Shown: piece after piece, positions 1 to 7,704 of the stretch
How the letters are laid out: each line of letters opens with the position of its first letter
How positions within the stretch are numbered: position 1 is the stretch's first letter
IMG/VR virus record: IMGVR_UViG_3300021197_000555
Coordinates: 1 to 35,054 of that record
From: a virus
Strand: one strand, 5' to 3'
Length of the DNA stretch: 35,054 bases
The notes under the pieces: model-generated
The model's database searches: none
Told to the model about the DNA's origin: nothing
Seen by the model: the letters and a program-made list of their open reading frames with translations, nothing else
Made by a program: the position numbers and the translations under genes

Positions 1-597
1 ATCAAAAGAACCGCCAGCAAGAGTTTCTTTGCCGGAGGTCAAAATGTTCACATCACGACCCATACCGACGATGTGTTGTTTGCGAATCTCCACTTCGGGT
101 TCGGGGAGTGTGAATGAATTGAGAAGGCCGATGAATTGGTCGGTCAAGACTCGTTGATCCGAACCCGCCATAGCCGCATCAATGGTTGGGACACGGTTGG
201 TGTCAATGACGAAGTAGTCGTCTGTGTGGGCGGTTGCGTCCGAAGTCGCCAAAGCGGGGGTGACGCTGATTGCGTTTCCACTGTTTGAGGTGATGTAGTA
301 GGTTCGCTTAGTCGTTGGATAATGATCGGCGGTGAAGTTATTGCTCCCTCCCGCTGAATAAATCCTAAGCGTTGCTCCGACGAGCATTCCGTCGGGAATG
401 AGCATACGGGGTGTGTCGTTCACCCAATACATTCCTGCACCGAGCCTAATGACGGTGTTATTTTCCAAAGTATAGGTATTCCACCCAGCGGTGGTTCCGG
501 CCCCCGCCGCAACATTCGTGCCTTGTCCATACAGTCCGGTTTCTTTTCCGAACGACACTTCAACAATGTCGCCCTTGAATACTTGATTTACAGCCAT
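1..597 (-). CDS. Probable tail tube protein (3' end cut by window edge)
   Basis: Reading the minus strand from the ATG at 597 gives 199 codons with no stop before the window edge, so the C-terminus is missing. An ATGAGATGATG stretch supplies a GAGATGAT-type ribosome site just before the start. The protein opens MAVNQVFKGDIVEVSFGKET and is rich in Gly, Thr, Ser and beta-branched residues, as expected of a beta-sandwich virion protein. Near residues 165-199 it has IRKQHIVGMGRD followed by LTSGKETLAGGSFD; this G-x-GR ... GGS pattern resembles tail-tube proteins of head-tailed viruses. Position also fits: it follows the connector and tail-terminator candidates in the usual head-to-tail gene order. 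No sheath gene is visible before the window ends, so contractile and non-contractile tails cannot be told apart. The tail-tube assignment is inference; a baseplate or other tail protein is the alternative. Confidence 0.55.
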   Translation of the reverse strand, partial: MAVNQVFKGDIVEVSFGKETGLYGQGTNVAAGAGTTAGWNTYTLENNTVIRLGAGMYWVNDTPRMLIPDGMLVGATLRIYSAGGSNNFTADHYPTTKRTYYITSNSGNAISVTPALATSDATAHTDDYFVIDTNRVPTIDAAMAGSDQRVLTDQFIGLLNSFTLPEPEVEIRKQHIVGMGRDVNILTSGKETLAGGSFD

Positions 598-608
598 TTT
601 TCATCATC

Positions 609-1040
609 TCATAGGGTTGGTAGCGGTTGGGCGAAAATCACACATTCGGCTTGCATTGTGTAGCGGAACAACCTCTTGCTCCGGTCGGACAAGTCGGTGC
701 GGGTTTTGAAGATTACCCTATCAAATGTGCTATTATCACCCTTTCTCACCAAATGTAGTATGCGCCGGACTTCATCTCGGAGTTCGCTCAAGCGGCTCCT
801 GCCCTTTACGGTGCGTATGTCAATGGTGAGGTTTATGTGTTCATTTACAAAGTCAAAAGCCAGTTCGGGCTGTGCTTCGTTATGTGCTGTTTCAAAAATC
901 CGAATGATGTCGTGATCCTGCAAACGAGTGCGTTTTCCTTCGCCAGCATCCAGCGTGGCGATGTCCAAAATAGACGGTTTTGGTGAAACATTCCAATTGA
1001 CATCTATGATGTCACGGATTGCTTCAATTGCGTCAGTCAT
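609..1040 (-). CDS. Tail terminator / tail completion-like protein
   Basis: A 143-aa protein whose start overlaps the preceding stop (ATGA), implying translational coupling. The sequence begins MTDAIEAIRDIIDVNWNVS and has a mixed alpha/beta pattern: an N-terminal helix, then strands such as HINLTIDIRTVKGR, then a long helix RLSELRDEVRRILHLVRKG, then FRYTMQAECVIF. A helix followed by a strand-helix-strand core at about 140 aa is the shape of tail terminator (gpU / gp17-like) proteins, which cap the tail tube and join it to the head. The neighbours agree: the connector candidate lies upstream in transcription and the tail-tube candidate directly downstream. No catalytic motif is present. The assignment rests on size, fold pattern and gene order rather than on a diagnostic motif. 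Confidence 0.45.
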   Translation of the reverse strand: MTDAIEAIRDIIDVNWNVSPKPSILDIATLDAGEGKRTRLQDHDIIRIFETAHNEAQPELAFDFVNEHINLTIDIRTVKGRSRLSELRDEVRRILHLVRKGDNSTFDRVIFKTRTDLSDRSKRLFRYTMQAECVIFAQPLPTL

Positions 1041-1357
1041 TGTTCCGTCCCCTTCAACATTTTAGCGTGCGCCGTCGCCACATCTAAGGCGAAGGGGCTT
1101 GCGGCTTTATGCGCTTGCATGACAGCGTTGACATCATCCTCGCTCATTGGCTCATCGGTGTCCTGCGTTTCACGCTCATAGATTTCTAATTTTTCCAAGT
1201 GCGCTGGCTCTCCGGCTTGCTGTTTTTTCATAGCCGCCAACAAATCGTTCACATTGGCAAGGTGCTTGTCAAGGAACTTGAGCATTTCTTCCGGCACATC
1301 AACCACCCATTCCTGCGACAACAATTGACTCTTGAAACGGCACCAACAATTTGGCAA
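1037..1357 (-). CDS. Small neck-region protein, unknown function
   Basis: An open frame of 106 aa between the connector and tail-terminator candidates. From its first ATG it would overlap the connector gene by 58 nt. Translation may instead begin at a GTG or ATG around 1280-1303 (VVDVPEEMLKFLDKH), immediately after the connector stop, which would suit the short overlaps seen elsewhere in this operon. The more credible part is hydrophilic and helical: EEMLKFLDKHLANVNDLLAAMKK followed by an acidic stretch ERETQDTDEPMSEDDVNAVM. No Cys pairs, membrane segment or enzymatic motif are visible. Its position suggests a head-closure or neck protein, but nothing in the sequence proves it. Confidence 0.5.
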   Translation of the reverse strand: MPNCWCRFKSQLLSQEWVVDVPEEMLKFLDKHLANVNDLLAAMKKQQAGEPAHLEKLEIYERETQDTDEPMSEDDVNAVMQAHKAASPFALDVATAHAKMLKGTEQ

Positions 1358-2915
1358 CCTCGGCTTCCAATTTTTGGTGCTTTGTGTTCAAATCCAAATT
1401 GCTCGTTCCTTCGGGGAATAGCACGGAGTAGTCGTCGCTCATCATAACATCCATGACAACGAGTTTGGTGCAAGCCTCATGGATTGAACCCTCCACATAG
1501 CGTTCTCCGTAAATGTATGAACATCGGAGGGAATGGTTCTCAAAGAACGGGTATTCGTTGTTAAACAAAATCATACCGTTCTCTTCAATACTCCACCAAG
1601 ACTTTTGGCGTTCTTCGTCGGTGATGTCGCATTTGAATCGGATCTGCTTTACGGTGTCGCCGACCTGCAATTGACCGCCAAAGTCGTTTAATTGATCAGC
1701 GACTATTGTGAATGTGTTTTCGTTGCGGGTGCAAAGGGCGACACGGTTTATGGAGCCGCTTGTGATATAAACAAGAGAATGACCTGCGACGAATGTTGTT
1801 CCGTCGTTTAGCACGAAGGATGTGGCGGGTGAGCCTGTCTTGCTGGCAACAGTGCTTGACACCATTGACGAGAGGCTTGAGTTAAACGACACAGCGGTTT
1901 CATTTGTCACCGCAATTGTAGCGTTTTCACCGCCTTCTGTGCTACGCATAGAACTGATTTCAATGACCCCATCACCAGTGTCGCTGTTGGCGAGAGCCAT
2001 GAACTCATCGTGGACATTGAGGGCTACATTGGCCGAATTGGCTGTTTCAACCTTCAATGTGCCGATGGGGACAGCCGATTTATTGAATGCCCCGTCCTTG
2101 TTGATAAGGGCACCAAGATTCTCAACCGCTGATTTTGAGTCAAAGTCAGATCTCCACTTAGTCTGTGCAGTGTCACCCTCCGTCAAAGTAGCCACTCCAT
2201 TGGCACCCGGACACAGCAATACTGACTGGCCCGACATCGCTATGTGATCTGTCACTCTAAAGGACACTCTTGCCCCAGCCATTTCACGGTAGTAGTCGCC
2301 TTGCCACGCACCCAGTTTGAGAATGCGTTGAATAGCCCCACGCTTAACGAAAACAGCACCGACATAATCCGTGTAGTATCGGCGTCGGAATGGCTTGAAT
2401 GTGGTGAAATTGAGGTATTCTTCGCCAACAAGGCGGGGTCGCCAAGCGTGCCTTGTCACTTTGTCAATGTAGTCTTGGCGTTGGCGAATCAAGTTCTCAA
2501 CATGGCTTTTTTTGATGCCTCGTTCTGTGCTGTTCGTGATAGCCGACTGATGTTGTATTTTTGCTTTGTTGCCTGTGGTGAATGACGGGGATGTTCCCTT
2601 ATCGGCGACCAAATAGATTTGTCCGGCTGAACCGACTGACTCAACACCAGTCAATGTGAACTCAATACCCATAGCATTGGCGTCGTCATAAACCAGTATT
2701 TTGTCACTGGCGGCGTAGCCCCACCGTCTGTAATCGGCTCCGGTGATAGGGAACTTGATGTCGTTTGTAGCAATCACGCTGTCGCCAGCCAACGATACTG
2801 GATCGGGCAAGGGCAATTGAAGATAGTCAGCCACCTTTTCCACGGTGGTATAAACCAAATCATCGGGATAAAGGGGCGAATCGGGTCTGTGTCCGGGTGA
2901 AAAAGCACGGGGCAT
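1299..2915 (-). CDS. Head-tail connector (adaptor)-like protein with a large insertion
   Basis: A 538-aa protein, far longer than the ~100-200 aa of ordinary gp6/gp15-type adaptors. The start chosen is the ATG at 2915, preceded by GGAGGG and just past the upstream stop. The N-terminus has YTTVEKVADYLQLP, then after about 80 residues ENLIRQRQDYIDKVTRHAWR: the helix-plus-[TY]xxxWR signature of head-tail connector proteins, which form the ring under the portal. The C-terminal part IHEACTKLVVMDVMMSDDY ... LEAEVAKLLVPFQESIVV again looks like connector helices. Between them lies roughly 250 residues of beta-rich, Ser/Thr/Asn/Val-rich sequence (about residues 220-420), which could be a decorating domain or an insertion. 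Position between capsid and tail genes supports the connector role. The function of the insertion is unknown. Confidence 0.55.
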   Translation of the reverse strand: MPRAFSPGHRPDSPLYPDDLVYTTVEKVADYLQLPLPDPVSLAGDSVIATNDIKFPITGADYRRWGYAASDKILVYDDANAMGIEFTLTGVESVGSAGQIYLVADKGTSPSFTTGNKAKIQHQSAITNSTERGIKKSHVENLIRQRQDYIDKVTRHAWRPRLVGEEYLNFTTFKPFRRRYYTDYVGAVFVKRGAIQRILKLGAWQGDYYREMAGARVSFRVTDHIAMSGQSVLLCPGANGVATLTEGDTAQTKWRSDFDSKSAVENLGALINKDGAFNKSAVPIGTLKVETANSANVALNVHDEFMALANSDTGDGVIEISSMRSTEGGENATIAVTNETAVSFNSSLSSMVSSTVASKTGSPATSFVLNDGTTFVAGHSLVYITSGSINRVALCTRNENTFTIVADQLNDFGGQLQVGDTVKQIRFKCDITDEERQKSWWSIEENGMILFNNEYPFFENHSLRCSYIYGERYVEGSIHEACTKLVVMDVMMSDDYSVLFPEGTSNLDLNTKHQKLEAEVAKLLVPFQESIVVAGMGG

Positions 2916-2916
2916 T

Positions 2917-3249
2917 CTAACCAACCCTCCGGCTCATAGAATGATGGCCGAGGTTGAAGGTCATAGGAGTTCCGCAAGCCCCGCATTTAGGAACCCAGCA
3001 GAAGTGCAAGCAACCACATGAAGTGCAACGAGTTCCCGAACCAATGTTTTGAATGTCTTTTCGTTCACTTTTCCTCATTTGCACACGCTTCGTAGTAGCA
3101 TGGCGCATGTTTTCATCGGAAAATGGGCTGTCGTCCTCTTGGACAGACGAACGGGATGCGTGTTTAATTTCGGCCATTCGGACTTGGCGTCTTCGCTCAA
3201 TGTCCATGACCTCTCCGAGATCAATGTCTTCAATTTCCATTCTTGGCAT
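2917..3249 (-). CDS. Small zinc-ribbon protein in the head-connector region
   Basis: A 110-aa protein with GGGGGTGACTT ahead of its ATG. The N-terminal two thirds are charged and probably helical (EDIDLGEVMDIERRRQVRMA). The C-terminus holds a compact Cys cluster: C75, C78, C80, C84, C89 and C92, arranged CTSCGC ... CGACG, which is a typical zinc-ribbon arrangement. Zinc ribbons often mediate protein-protein or nucleic-acid contacts. In this operon position the simplest guess is a small structural or assembly protein of the head or neck, but a DNA-binding role is possible. It overlaps the connector gene by a few bases at most, so the two are likely co-translated. No family is recognised with confidence. 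Confidence 0.6.
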   Translation of the reverse strand: MPRMEIEDIDLGEVMDIERRRQVRMAEIKHASRSSVQEDDSPFSDENMRHATTKRVQMRKSERKDIQNIGSGTRCTSCGCLHFCWVPKCGACGTPMTFNLGHHSMSRRVG

Positions 3250-3273
3250 GTGAAGTCACCCCCAACGGCGACT

Positions 3274-3648
3274 TCAAGACCGTGTGCCCTTGATAAAGAC
3301 TTCAAGTGCTGTAATTCCTGTTGCATCAAAGCCGTTTGCGACTTCAATTAACGGACGGCCACCTGCGGCGGCGGCGGCGGGTGGTTGCACTTCGTTGCCA
3401 CTCGCTTCGGTGGATTCGCCGAGCAATTGGATTTTCTTATTGGTGAAATCATAGGATAGGGTAAGGCCAACAATGTCTTGTCCTTTCCCGAAGGTGACAG
3501 ACTCAACAGTCTTCAAACCTGCTGTTGCGTTTGCGTCAAATGGTTCGCCGCCAGCGGGGTAAGTTCCAGTGAACTTAAGGTTGCGATATACAGTTATTCT
3601 TGATCCGTCAACGGAGTTTCGCTTGTCTTTCTTGATTGTCAGTGCCAT
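3274..3648 (-). CDS. Probable virion (head) structural protein
   Basis: 124 aa from the ATG at 3648, chosen because GAGATGAG lies just upstream; an open frame nine codons longer lacks such a site. The protein begins MALTIKKDKRNSVDGSRITV and continues with NLKFTGTYPAGGEPF, then YDFTNKKIQLLGES, then a C-terminal strand near ALEVFIKGTR. The plan of a short basic N-terminus, a YPxGGE loop, Y-D-[FY]-T/N-N-K-I strands and a hydrophobic final strand resembles small structural proteins found downstream of the capsid gene in many tailed viruses. Their exact role is usually unknown. An Ala/Gly/Pro linker (PPAAAAAGG) sits at about residues 88-96. Head decoration or a neck-associated role is likely; an enzymatic role is not suggested. 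Confidence 0.55.
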   Translation of the reverse strand: MALTIKKDKRNSVDGSRITVYRNLKFTGTYPAGGEPFDANATAGLKTVESVTFGKGQDIVGLTLSYDFTNKKIQLLGESTEASGNEVQPPAAAAAGGRPLIEVANGFDATGITALEVFIKGTRS

Positions 3649-3691
3649 GTTGCTCATCTCTTGGGTGTAGGTCATTTGTTAAAAGGGTTGC

Positions 3692-4267
3692 TTAGGAATA
3701 CATGATTATGACACGAATAATTCCAGTGTCAGCCGCCCATGCGGCGGTTGAAGACAATTTGAGAGTGTAGTTCCCACAGACTCGGCCAGTCCACGGTTGA
3801 TTCTTATTGATCACCGTTTGTGTGCCGTTTGTGATTGGAGTTTTGGGTGCCGCTGGTGTGTCATGCCCGCTTAATCCGGGTTGAACAGTCAATGCGTGTT
3901 CCTGTGTGCCCATAGCGGCACCTTCATTGGTTTGAAATTGATAATAGCGGCCACCTGTCTTGTTGGTGTAGTCAAGAGAAGTGATTGGTTCAAAGGGCGT
4001 AATGTCGCCACCTGCAATAGTAGGGATGTCGCTAATCATACTGAATGCTCCTTGAGCCGTTTGAGTGTTGCCGTTGGTTGCCAGTTTTGATGAAGAAACA
4101 TCAAGAATAATTTGGTGAACTTCTCCGTTCAACCCAAAGGATGCGGAGGTGACGGCTGTTTGGCCGCTTAGATCGGCTTGAGTGAACTCATAGACCATGC
4201 GATTGACACGGGTGCGACCTGCATAACGGGCTTCGCCGTCAAATATGGTGAGGTCGCTTTGAGGCAT
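3692..4267 (-). CDS. Probable virion protein, unknown function
   Basis: 191 aa from the ATG at 4267, whose A overlaps the upstream stop (TGATG) and which has AGGTGAT nearby. The sequence is beta-rich with little charge: TIFDGEARYAGRTRVNRMVY at the N-terminus, then strands rich in Thr, Ser, Gly and Asn, and a closing segment WTGRVCGNYTLKLSSTAAW ... IIRVIIMYS. Low Lys/Glu, many Thr/Ser/Gly and a hydrophobic last strand are common in capsid decoration and head-fibre proteins. It sits in a run of small beta-type proteins just after the major capsid gene, which supports a structural role. No named family is recognised. Confidence 0.5.
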   Translation of the reverse strand: MPQSDLTIFDGEARYAGRTRVNRMVYEFTQADLSGQTAVTSASFGLNGEVHQIILDVSSSKLATNGNTQTAQGAFSMISDIPTIAGGDITPFEPITSLDYTNKTGGRYYQFQTNEGAAMGTQEHALTVQPGLSGHDTPAAPKTPITNGTQTVINKNQPWTGRVCGNYTLKLSSTAAWAADTGIIRVIIMYS

Positions 4268-4713
4268 CACTCATCACCTTTTGAGGTGAGTGCGTGCGCC
4301 CTTTCAGTGAGAATTGCTTTGGTGTCAGCCTTTGATACGCTTTCGCCCTGCGACTTCATCCAGTCAACCATTTTGGCTCTTGTCCATGTAGTGTCAAAAG
4401 GCGGAATGATAGCGTCGGCCATCTGTTCAGTCTTTTCCTCTTCGGTTGCTGGTGTTGGTGCTGGTTCCGGTGCTGGGGCTTCTTCAACCACAGCAGGTTC
4501 TTCGATCACTTCAACCATTTTCTTGGTCTTTTCCTCGGACTTCTTTTCTTCGCCACCAATGACTTTCCACTGTGGGAAATTGTCGCCCTTGAAACGCTCA
4601 AGAAGTTCTTTGGGAACATCACTTCGTTCTGTGCCTCTTGCGAAGCCAAATGTTGTTTGTCCAACCTTGAACTCAACATACGGCCTGTCGCCAACATATT
4701 GTAGTATTGCCAC
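4267..4713 (-). CDS. Small protein with acidic/Pro-rich linker and helical C-terminus
   Basis: 148 aa, apparently starting at a GTG (4713) with TTAGGAGGGATTT just upstream. Residues 1-55 form a small globular part (AILQYVGDRPYVEFKVGQTT ... LERFKGDNFPQWKVI). Residues about 56-100 are a low-complexity linker of Lys/Glu then Pro/Ala/Glu (APAPEPAPTPATEEEKTEQ). The C-terminus DTTWTRAKMVDWMKSQGESV looks like a short LEM/SAP/HeH-like helix-extended loop-helix, a fold often used to bind DNA or protein. The gene lies between two virion-type genes with a TGATG overlap downstream, so co-expression with the capsid is expected. It may be a head-associated linker protein; this is inference. Confidence 0.5.
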   Translation of the reverse strand: MAILQYVGDRPYVEFKVGQTTFGFARGTERSDVPKELLERFKGDNFPQWKVIGGEEKKSEEKTKKMVEVIEEPAVVEEAPAPEPAPTPATEEEKTEQMADAIIPPFDTTWTRAKMVDWMKSQGESVSKADTKAILTERAHALTSKGDE

Positions 4714-4734
4714 GCTAAATCCCTCCTAACCGAC

Positions 4735-5142
4735 TCAACGGTATAAGAAGGCGATTCGGTAAGTGGTGTCCTTTCCGTTGGCTCCTGCACCAGTGAACTT
4801 GATTGCTGTTGGGCTTGACAAGTTTCCAGCGACAGGGATCGCCGAAGCGGCTCCTGCTGTTCCGTCTTCCTCGGCACTTGAAATGATGCTCATAACTGCA
4901 ATCAATTCAGTTCCGGTCACTGGGTTGGATGTGAGAGTCAAGTCATAGACGGTGGCGGCATCGCCATCGTCTGCAACGAGTTCAATAACAGCCATGCTCA
5001 TTGTTCCGACGGCGGATTCTGCTCCACCTGTGTCGGATCCCATTGGGGATTGTAGCCATGCTGTGCTGTCTGCTGGACTTCCAGCCCAAAGGCGGGTGTT
5101 CAGTAGTGCGGTCGGGGTTCCTTTTACATTCGTATTTGCCAT
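4735..5142 (-). CDS. Probable head decoration protein next to the capsid gene
   Basis: 135 aa, the first gene after the major capsid gene in transcription order. GGAGATGATT lies six bases before the ATG, a strong site matching that of the capsid gene, so high expression is likely. The protein is almost free of Cys and Trp and rich in Ala, Gly, Ser and Thr: ANTNVKGTPTALLNTRLWAG at the start, and a closing GKDTTYRIAFLYR. The alternating hydrophobic pattern suggests beta-strands throughout. Small Ala/Gly/Thr-rich beta proteins directly after the capsid gene are commonly decoration (gpD/Hoc/Soc-type) proteins, hence the call. There is no specific motif that proves it. Confidence 0.5.
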   Translation of the reverse strand: MANTNVKGTPTALLNTRLWAGSPADSTAWLQSPMGSDTGGAESAVGTMSMAVIELVADDGDAATVYDLTLTSNPVTGTELIAVMSIISSAEEDGTAGAASAIPVAGNLSSPTAIKFTGAGANGKDTTYRIAFLYR

Positions 5143-5175
5143 ATCAAATCATCTCCATATTTTTCATTTTTTGTA

Positions 5176-6342
5176 TCACGATAGGTCACGGATTTTTCCG
5201 CTTGCCTTGAAGAAAGATGCGATGAGTTCACCCATTGTGTGAAACATTCCCATTTGTCCGAGCCTGTTGATACCGAAAGGATCTCCGGTTTCAATTCCCG
5301 ATTCGTGATAGAGTGTTGGTTTTGCAGTGGTGAACCACAGGTAATCTGTGTCCAAGAAGTAAAGGCGAGAAGAACCGCCAGTGCCCTTGTGAACATCCTT
5401 AGATGGGATGATTGGGACACCGTTGTAGGTTGCGACCATGAATCCACCTTGAATACCGGGGACACCTTTCACGCCGTTGACACCGGGGACAACACGCTTC
5501 ATCTCAACAAATCGTTGTTGAGGTTGGAGCAATTGCTGAATGGTTTCAAGAGTGTCGTAGCCAGTGAGGATAACCTTTGGTTGACCTCCTGCTTCCCACA
5601 CTTGGCGGAACATTCCGTCAAGGATGTTGAGGGTCAAAGCACGGTCAGTTCCGTTGTTTGCACCTGCGTCCACTTGAGCGTCATACCACTGTTGAGATCC
5701 AGCCCCAGCACCGTTTCGGGTGAGGTTGTAAATGTTGTGATTGGTGATTGCATCAATGTCGCCGAATCCCGTTGATTCAACGAAAGACGAAGAAGTGATT
5801 CGGTCAAGGGATTCAAAGTCGTTGCCAGCAACGGTGTTGACATCTTGAAGAAGCATTTGGTTGATGTGTTCTGTGTGGTGCTTTGCCATTTCCATTTTGA
5901 TAACAGCCCGTGCATCGCCCAGTCCATCGTCCTTGTCAGCCAAGAACATGGCTGTTTCGGAGAGGTCAAAGGAGTGTGCAACAGTCTTTGGCTTGGTTGA
6001 AACATGCTCAAAGGTTGGCTTGGTGGTTTCCGGTAGGGTTGCGTTTTCAGCCACACCGCCGCCTTTCGTGAAGTCCGGCTTTGCTGTGGTGACACGCCAT
6101 CCACTCTTCTCCCACGGTTTCTTTGGGAGGATGGAGAATGCGTTGAACTCTTGGTTCAATTGCGACCATACTTTACGACCGAAGATCGCTTGGTATGTTC
6201 CACTGGTTGAGGACATCAACGGAGAGTCCGACTTCAAAAGGTCGGTTCCGGCGTATGCCCATGCGTTTTGTCCTGTTCCGGCTCCGTAATAGAGTCGTTC
6301 CATGTCTTCAATTGTGCGAATATATCCTGTGCTTCCACTCAT
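5176..6342 (-). CDS. Major capsid protein, HK97 fold
   Basis: 388 aa, the usual length for HK97-type shell proteins, with AAAGGAGATGATT before the ATG. The N-terminus (YIRTIEDMERLYYGAGTG) is a short helical arm. Residues ~75-145 contain WRVTTAKPDF, the Gly-rich GGGVAENATLPETTKPTF loop and TVAHSFDLSETAMFL, which look like the E-loop and the start of the P-domain with its long spine helix (AVIKMEMAKHHTEHINQML). The C-terminal half has A-domain features: PKVILTGYDTLETIQQLL, GVPIIPSKDV and the closing LYHESGIETGDPFG segment. The protease-scaffold gene directly upstream and decoration or connector genes downstream confirm the identity. Self-assembly into an icosahedral prohead and maturation by the upstream protease are expected from the family. 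Confidence 0.88.
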   Translation of the reverse strand: MSGSTGYIRTIEDMERLYYGAGTGQNAWAYAGTDLLKSDSPLMSSTSGTYQAIFGRKVWSQLNQEFNAFSILPKKPWEKSGWRVTTAKPDFTKGGGVAENATLPETTKPTFEHVSTKPKTVAHSFDLSETAMFLADKDDGLGDARAVIKMEMAKHHTEHINQMLLQDVNTVAGNDFESLDRITSSSFVESTGFGDIDAITNHNIYNLTRNGAGAGSQQWYDAQVDAGANNGTDRALTLNILDGMFRQVWEAGGQPKVILTGYDTLETIQQLLQPQQRFVEMKRVVPGVNGVKGVPGIQGGFMVATYNGVPIIPSKDVHKGTGGSSRLYFLDTDYLWFTTAKPTLYHESGIETGDPFGINRLGQMGMFHTMGELIASFFKASGKIRDLS

Positions 6343-6356
6343 CTAATCATCTCCTT

Positions 6357-7673
6357 TCAAAAGTTTGCTCCATGAAGGGCACGCTGTCCAAGTTCTTCAA
6401 GCGCACGCCATCCGTCCAATCCGTCGCCAAGAGCCATGAACTCTTCATGGGATGGGACACGAATGTCCGACTGTGCCGGAACTGGCACTGCGGATTTCGC
6501 TATGGTGGAGGTTTCGTTGCGTAGGGATGCGATTTCTTGCTTCAACATCTCAATTTGGCCGGAGTAGTCAGTAGCCTTTTGCATGTGAAGGGCTGATTGG
6601 GTTTCCGCTTCATAGCGGTCATGCCATTCCTTCTCAACAAGTGCTTTCACTGCTTCTTCGTCACGGATTGCGGAGTATGCTCCGTAGCCACGCTCAAGAG
6701 AGGCTGGGGAAAGATCCAATCCACCTTTGATGACATTTCTGCCACGACCCGGTGCATTCATTTGCATGTTCGGCACGCCAGTTTGCTTAATGACATACTT
6801 GTTGGATTTTGCATTTGGGAGTTTTGGTGCAGTGGCGAGGGTTGCGTCTTCACCACTTCCGTAAAGGTCGCCTTGACCTCGGTGTCCGAAGCCATGTTCT
6901 CCATCAACGCCGACCATGTAAGCCTTGCCGAGTCCAAAGTGATCTCGTAGGCCATCAAGGTTCACGCCTTGCTGGTGTGCGAACTTTTCAAGAGAGTCAA
7001 TGTAAGCCACTGCCGCTTCTTCTTCTTTTTCCAGTGAAGTATCAGCGACCGCTGGTTCTTCGTATGCTGGTTGTTCAATTTGCTTGTTGATTCGTGACAA
7101 AGCGTCACGGATTTCGGTTAGGGTTTCTGCTTCGTTGCTCATGTTATCATCGTCCATTTTCAATAGGGTGTATGTGCTTTCGGGGTTTATTCCTTTTTTG
7201 CACAAAGTGATTTCGTGCAGTTCCATGTCCGTGATTTCACGGTGGGTGCCATGTTCCGGTGTAGTCTTGCTAACACGGAACAATGCTTGGCCCCCAATGG
7301 AGAATGCTCGCAGTTCGCCACTGCGAACTTGCTTTTGGACTTCACGGGCTTTTTCAATGTCGTTGCGGATCTTACATACGACAAACAGTCCGTGATCATC
7401 AACAGTGGATTTCCATACTCGGCCTTCACTGTCAGTGTAATTTGAAAGAACTTCTCCCACTTGAATACCGCTGTGCGCCAATTGCACATTTCGGTATGCT
7501 GGGTCGGCCATGAAGCCGTTGAATGCCTTTTTGAGAGCCGACACAGGGATTCTATCTCCCTGCTTGTCAACCATGTCAACAGAAGCGTAGCCAGCAATAA
7601 CAAGGTCGTTGCCGGAGGCTGACTTCAAAAGGAAGTCTGTCCCGGTCGCTGTCCATGTCGCAGTGGTCGCCAT
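6357..7673 (-). CDS. Prohead maturation protease (XkdF-like) fused to a scaffold-like C-terminus
   Basis: 438 aa with GGTGAGATA before the ATG. Residues ~20-175 match the XkdF-type serine protease domain: LVIAGYASVDMVDKQGDRI, the H67 in QLAHSG, VGEVLSNY, FVVCKIRND, and S125 in LRAFSIGG, followed by MELHEITLCKKGINPES. H67 and S125 are the likely catalytic pair with a nearby acidic residue. Residues ~175-438 have no protease features. They include acidic/Pro-rich linkers, a Gly-rich stretch and a predicted coiled coil around residues 365-395 (YSGQIEMLKQEIASLRNET). Such a C-terminal extension commonly serves as internal scaffold that is destroyed during maturation. Position immediately before the capsid gene is the standard arrangement. 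A TATA-like box just upstream may add a separate promoter. Confidence 0.85.
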   Translation of the reverse strand: MATTATWTATGTDFLLKSASGNDLVIAGYASVDMVDKQGDRIPVSALKKAFNGFMADPAYRNVQLAHSGIQVGEVLSNYTDSEGRVWKSTVDDHGLFVVCKIRNDIEKAREVQKQVRSGELRAFSIGGQALFRVSKTTPEHGTHREITDMELHEITLCKKGINPESTYTLLKMDDDNMSNEAETLTEIRDALSRINKQIEQPAYEEPAVADTSLEKEEEAAVAYIDSLEKFAHQQGVNLDGLRDHFGLGKAYMVGVDGEHGFGHRGQGDLYGSGEDATLATAPKLPNAKSNKYVIKQTGVPNMQMNAPGRGRNVIKGGLDLSPASLERGYGAYSAIRDEEAVKALVEKEWHDRYEAETQSALHMQKATDYSGQIEMLKQEIASLRNETSTIAKSAVPVPAQSDIRVPSHEEFMALGDGLDGWRALEELGQRALHGANF

Positions 7674-7697
7674 TATCTCACCAATTTCATGTTATGG

Positions 7698-7704
7698 TAT
7701 TTAA
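7698..7704 (-). promoter_or_regulatory. Candidate internal archaeal TATA box before protease/capsid genes
   Basis: On the minus strand the sequence GGCTTAAATACC spans the stop codon of the 1176-aa gene. Its TTAAATA core lies 25-31 nt before the protease ATG at 7673, the spacing expected of an archaeal TATA box for a very short leader. The same TTAAATAC core occurs in the divergent promoter region near 31440. The protease gene also has a Shine-Dalgarno site, which a transcript starting this close would lose, so the box might instead be chance or serve a slightly different start site. It would allow extra transcription of protease and capsid genes. Confidence 0.35.
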
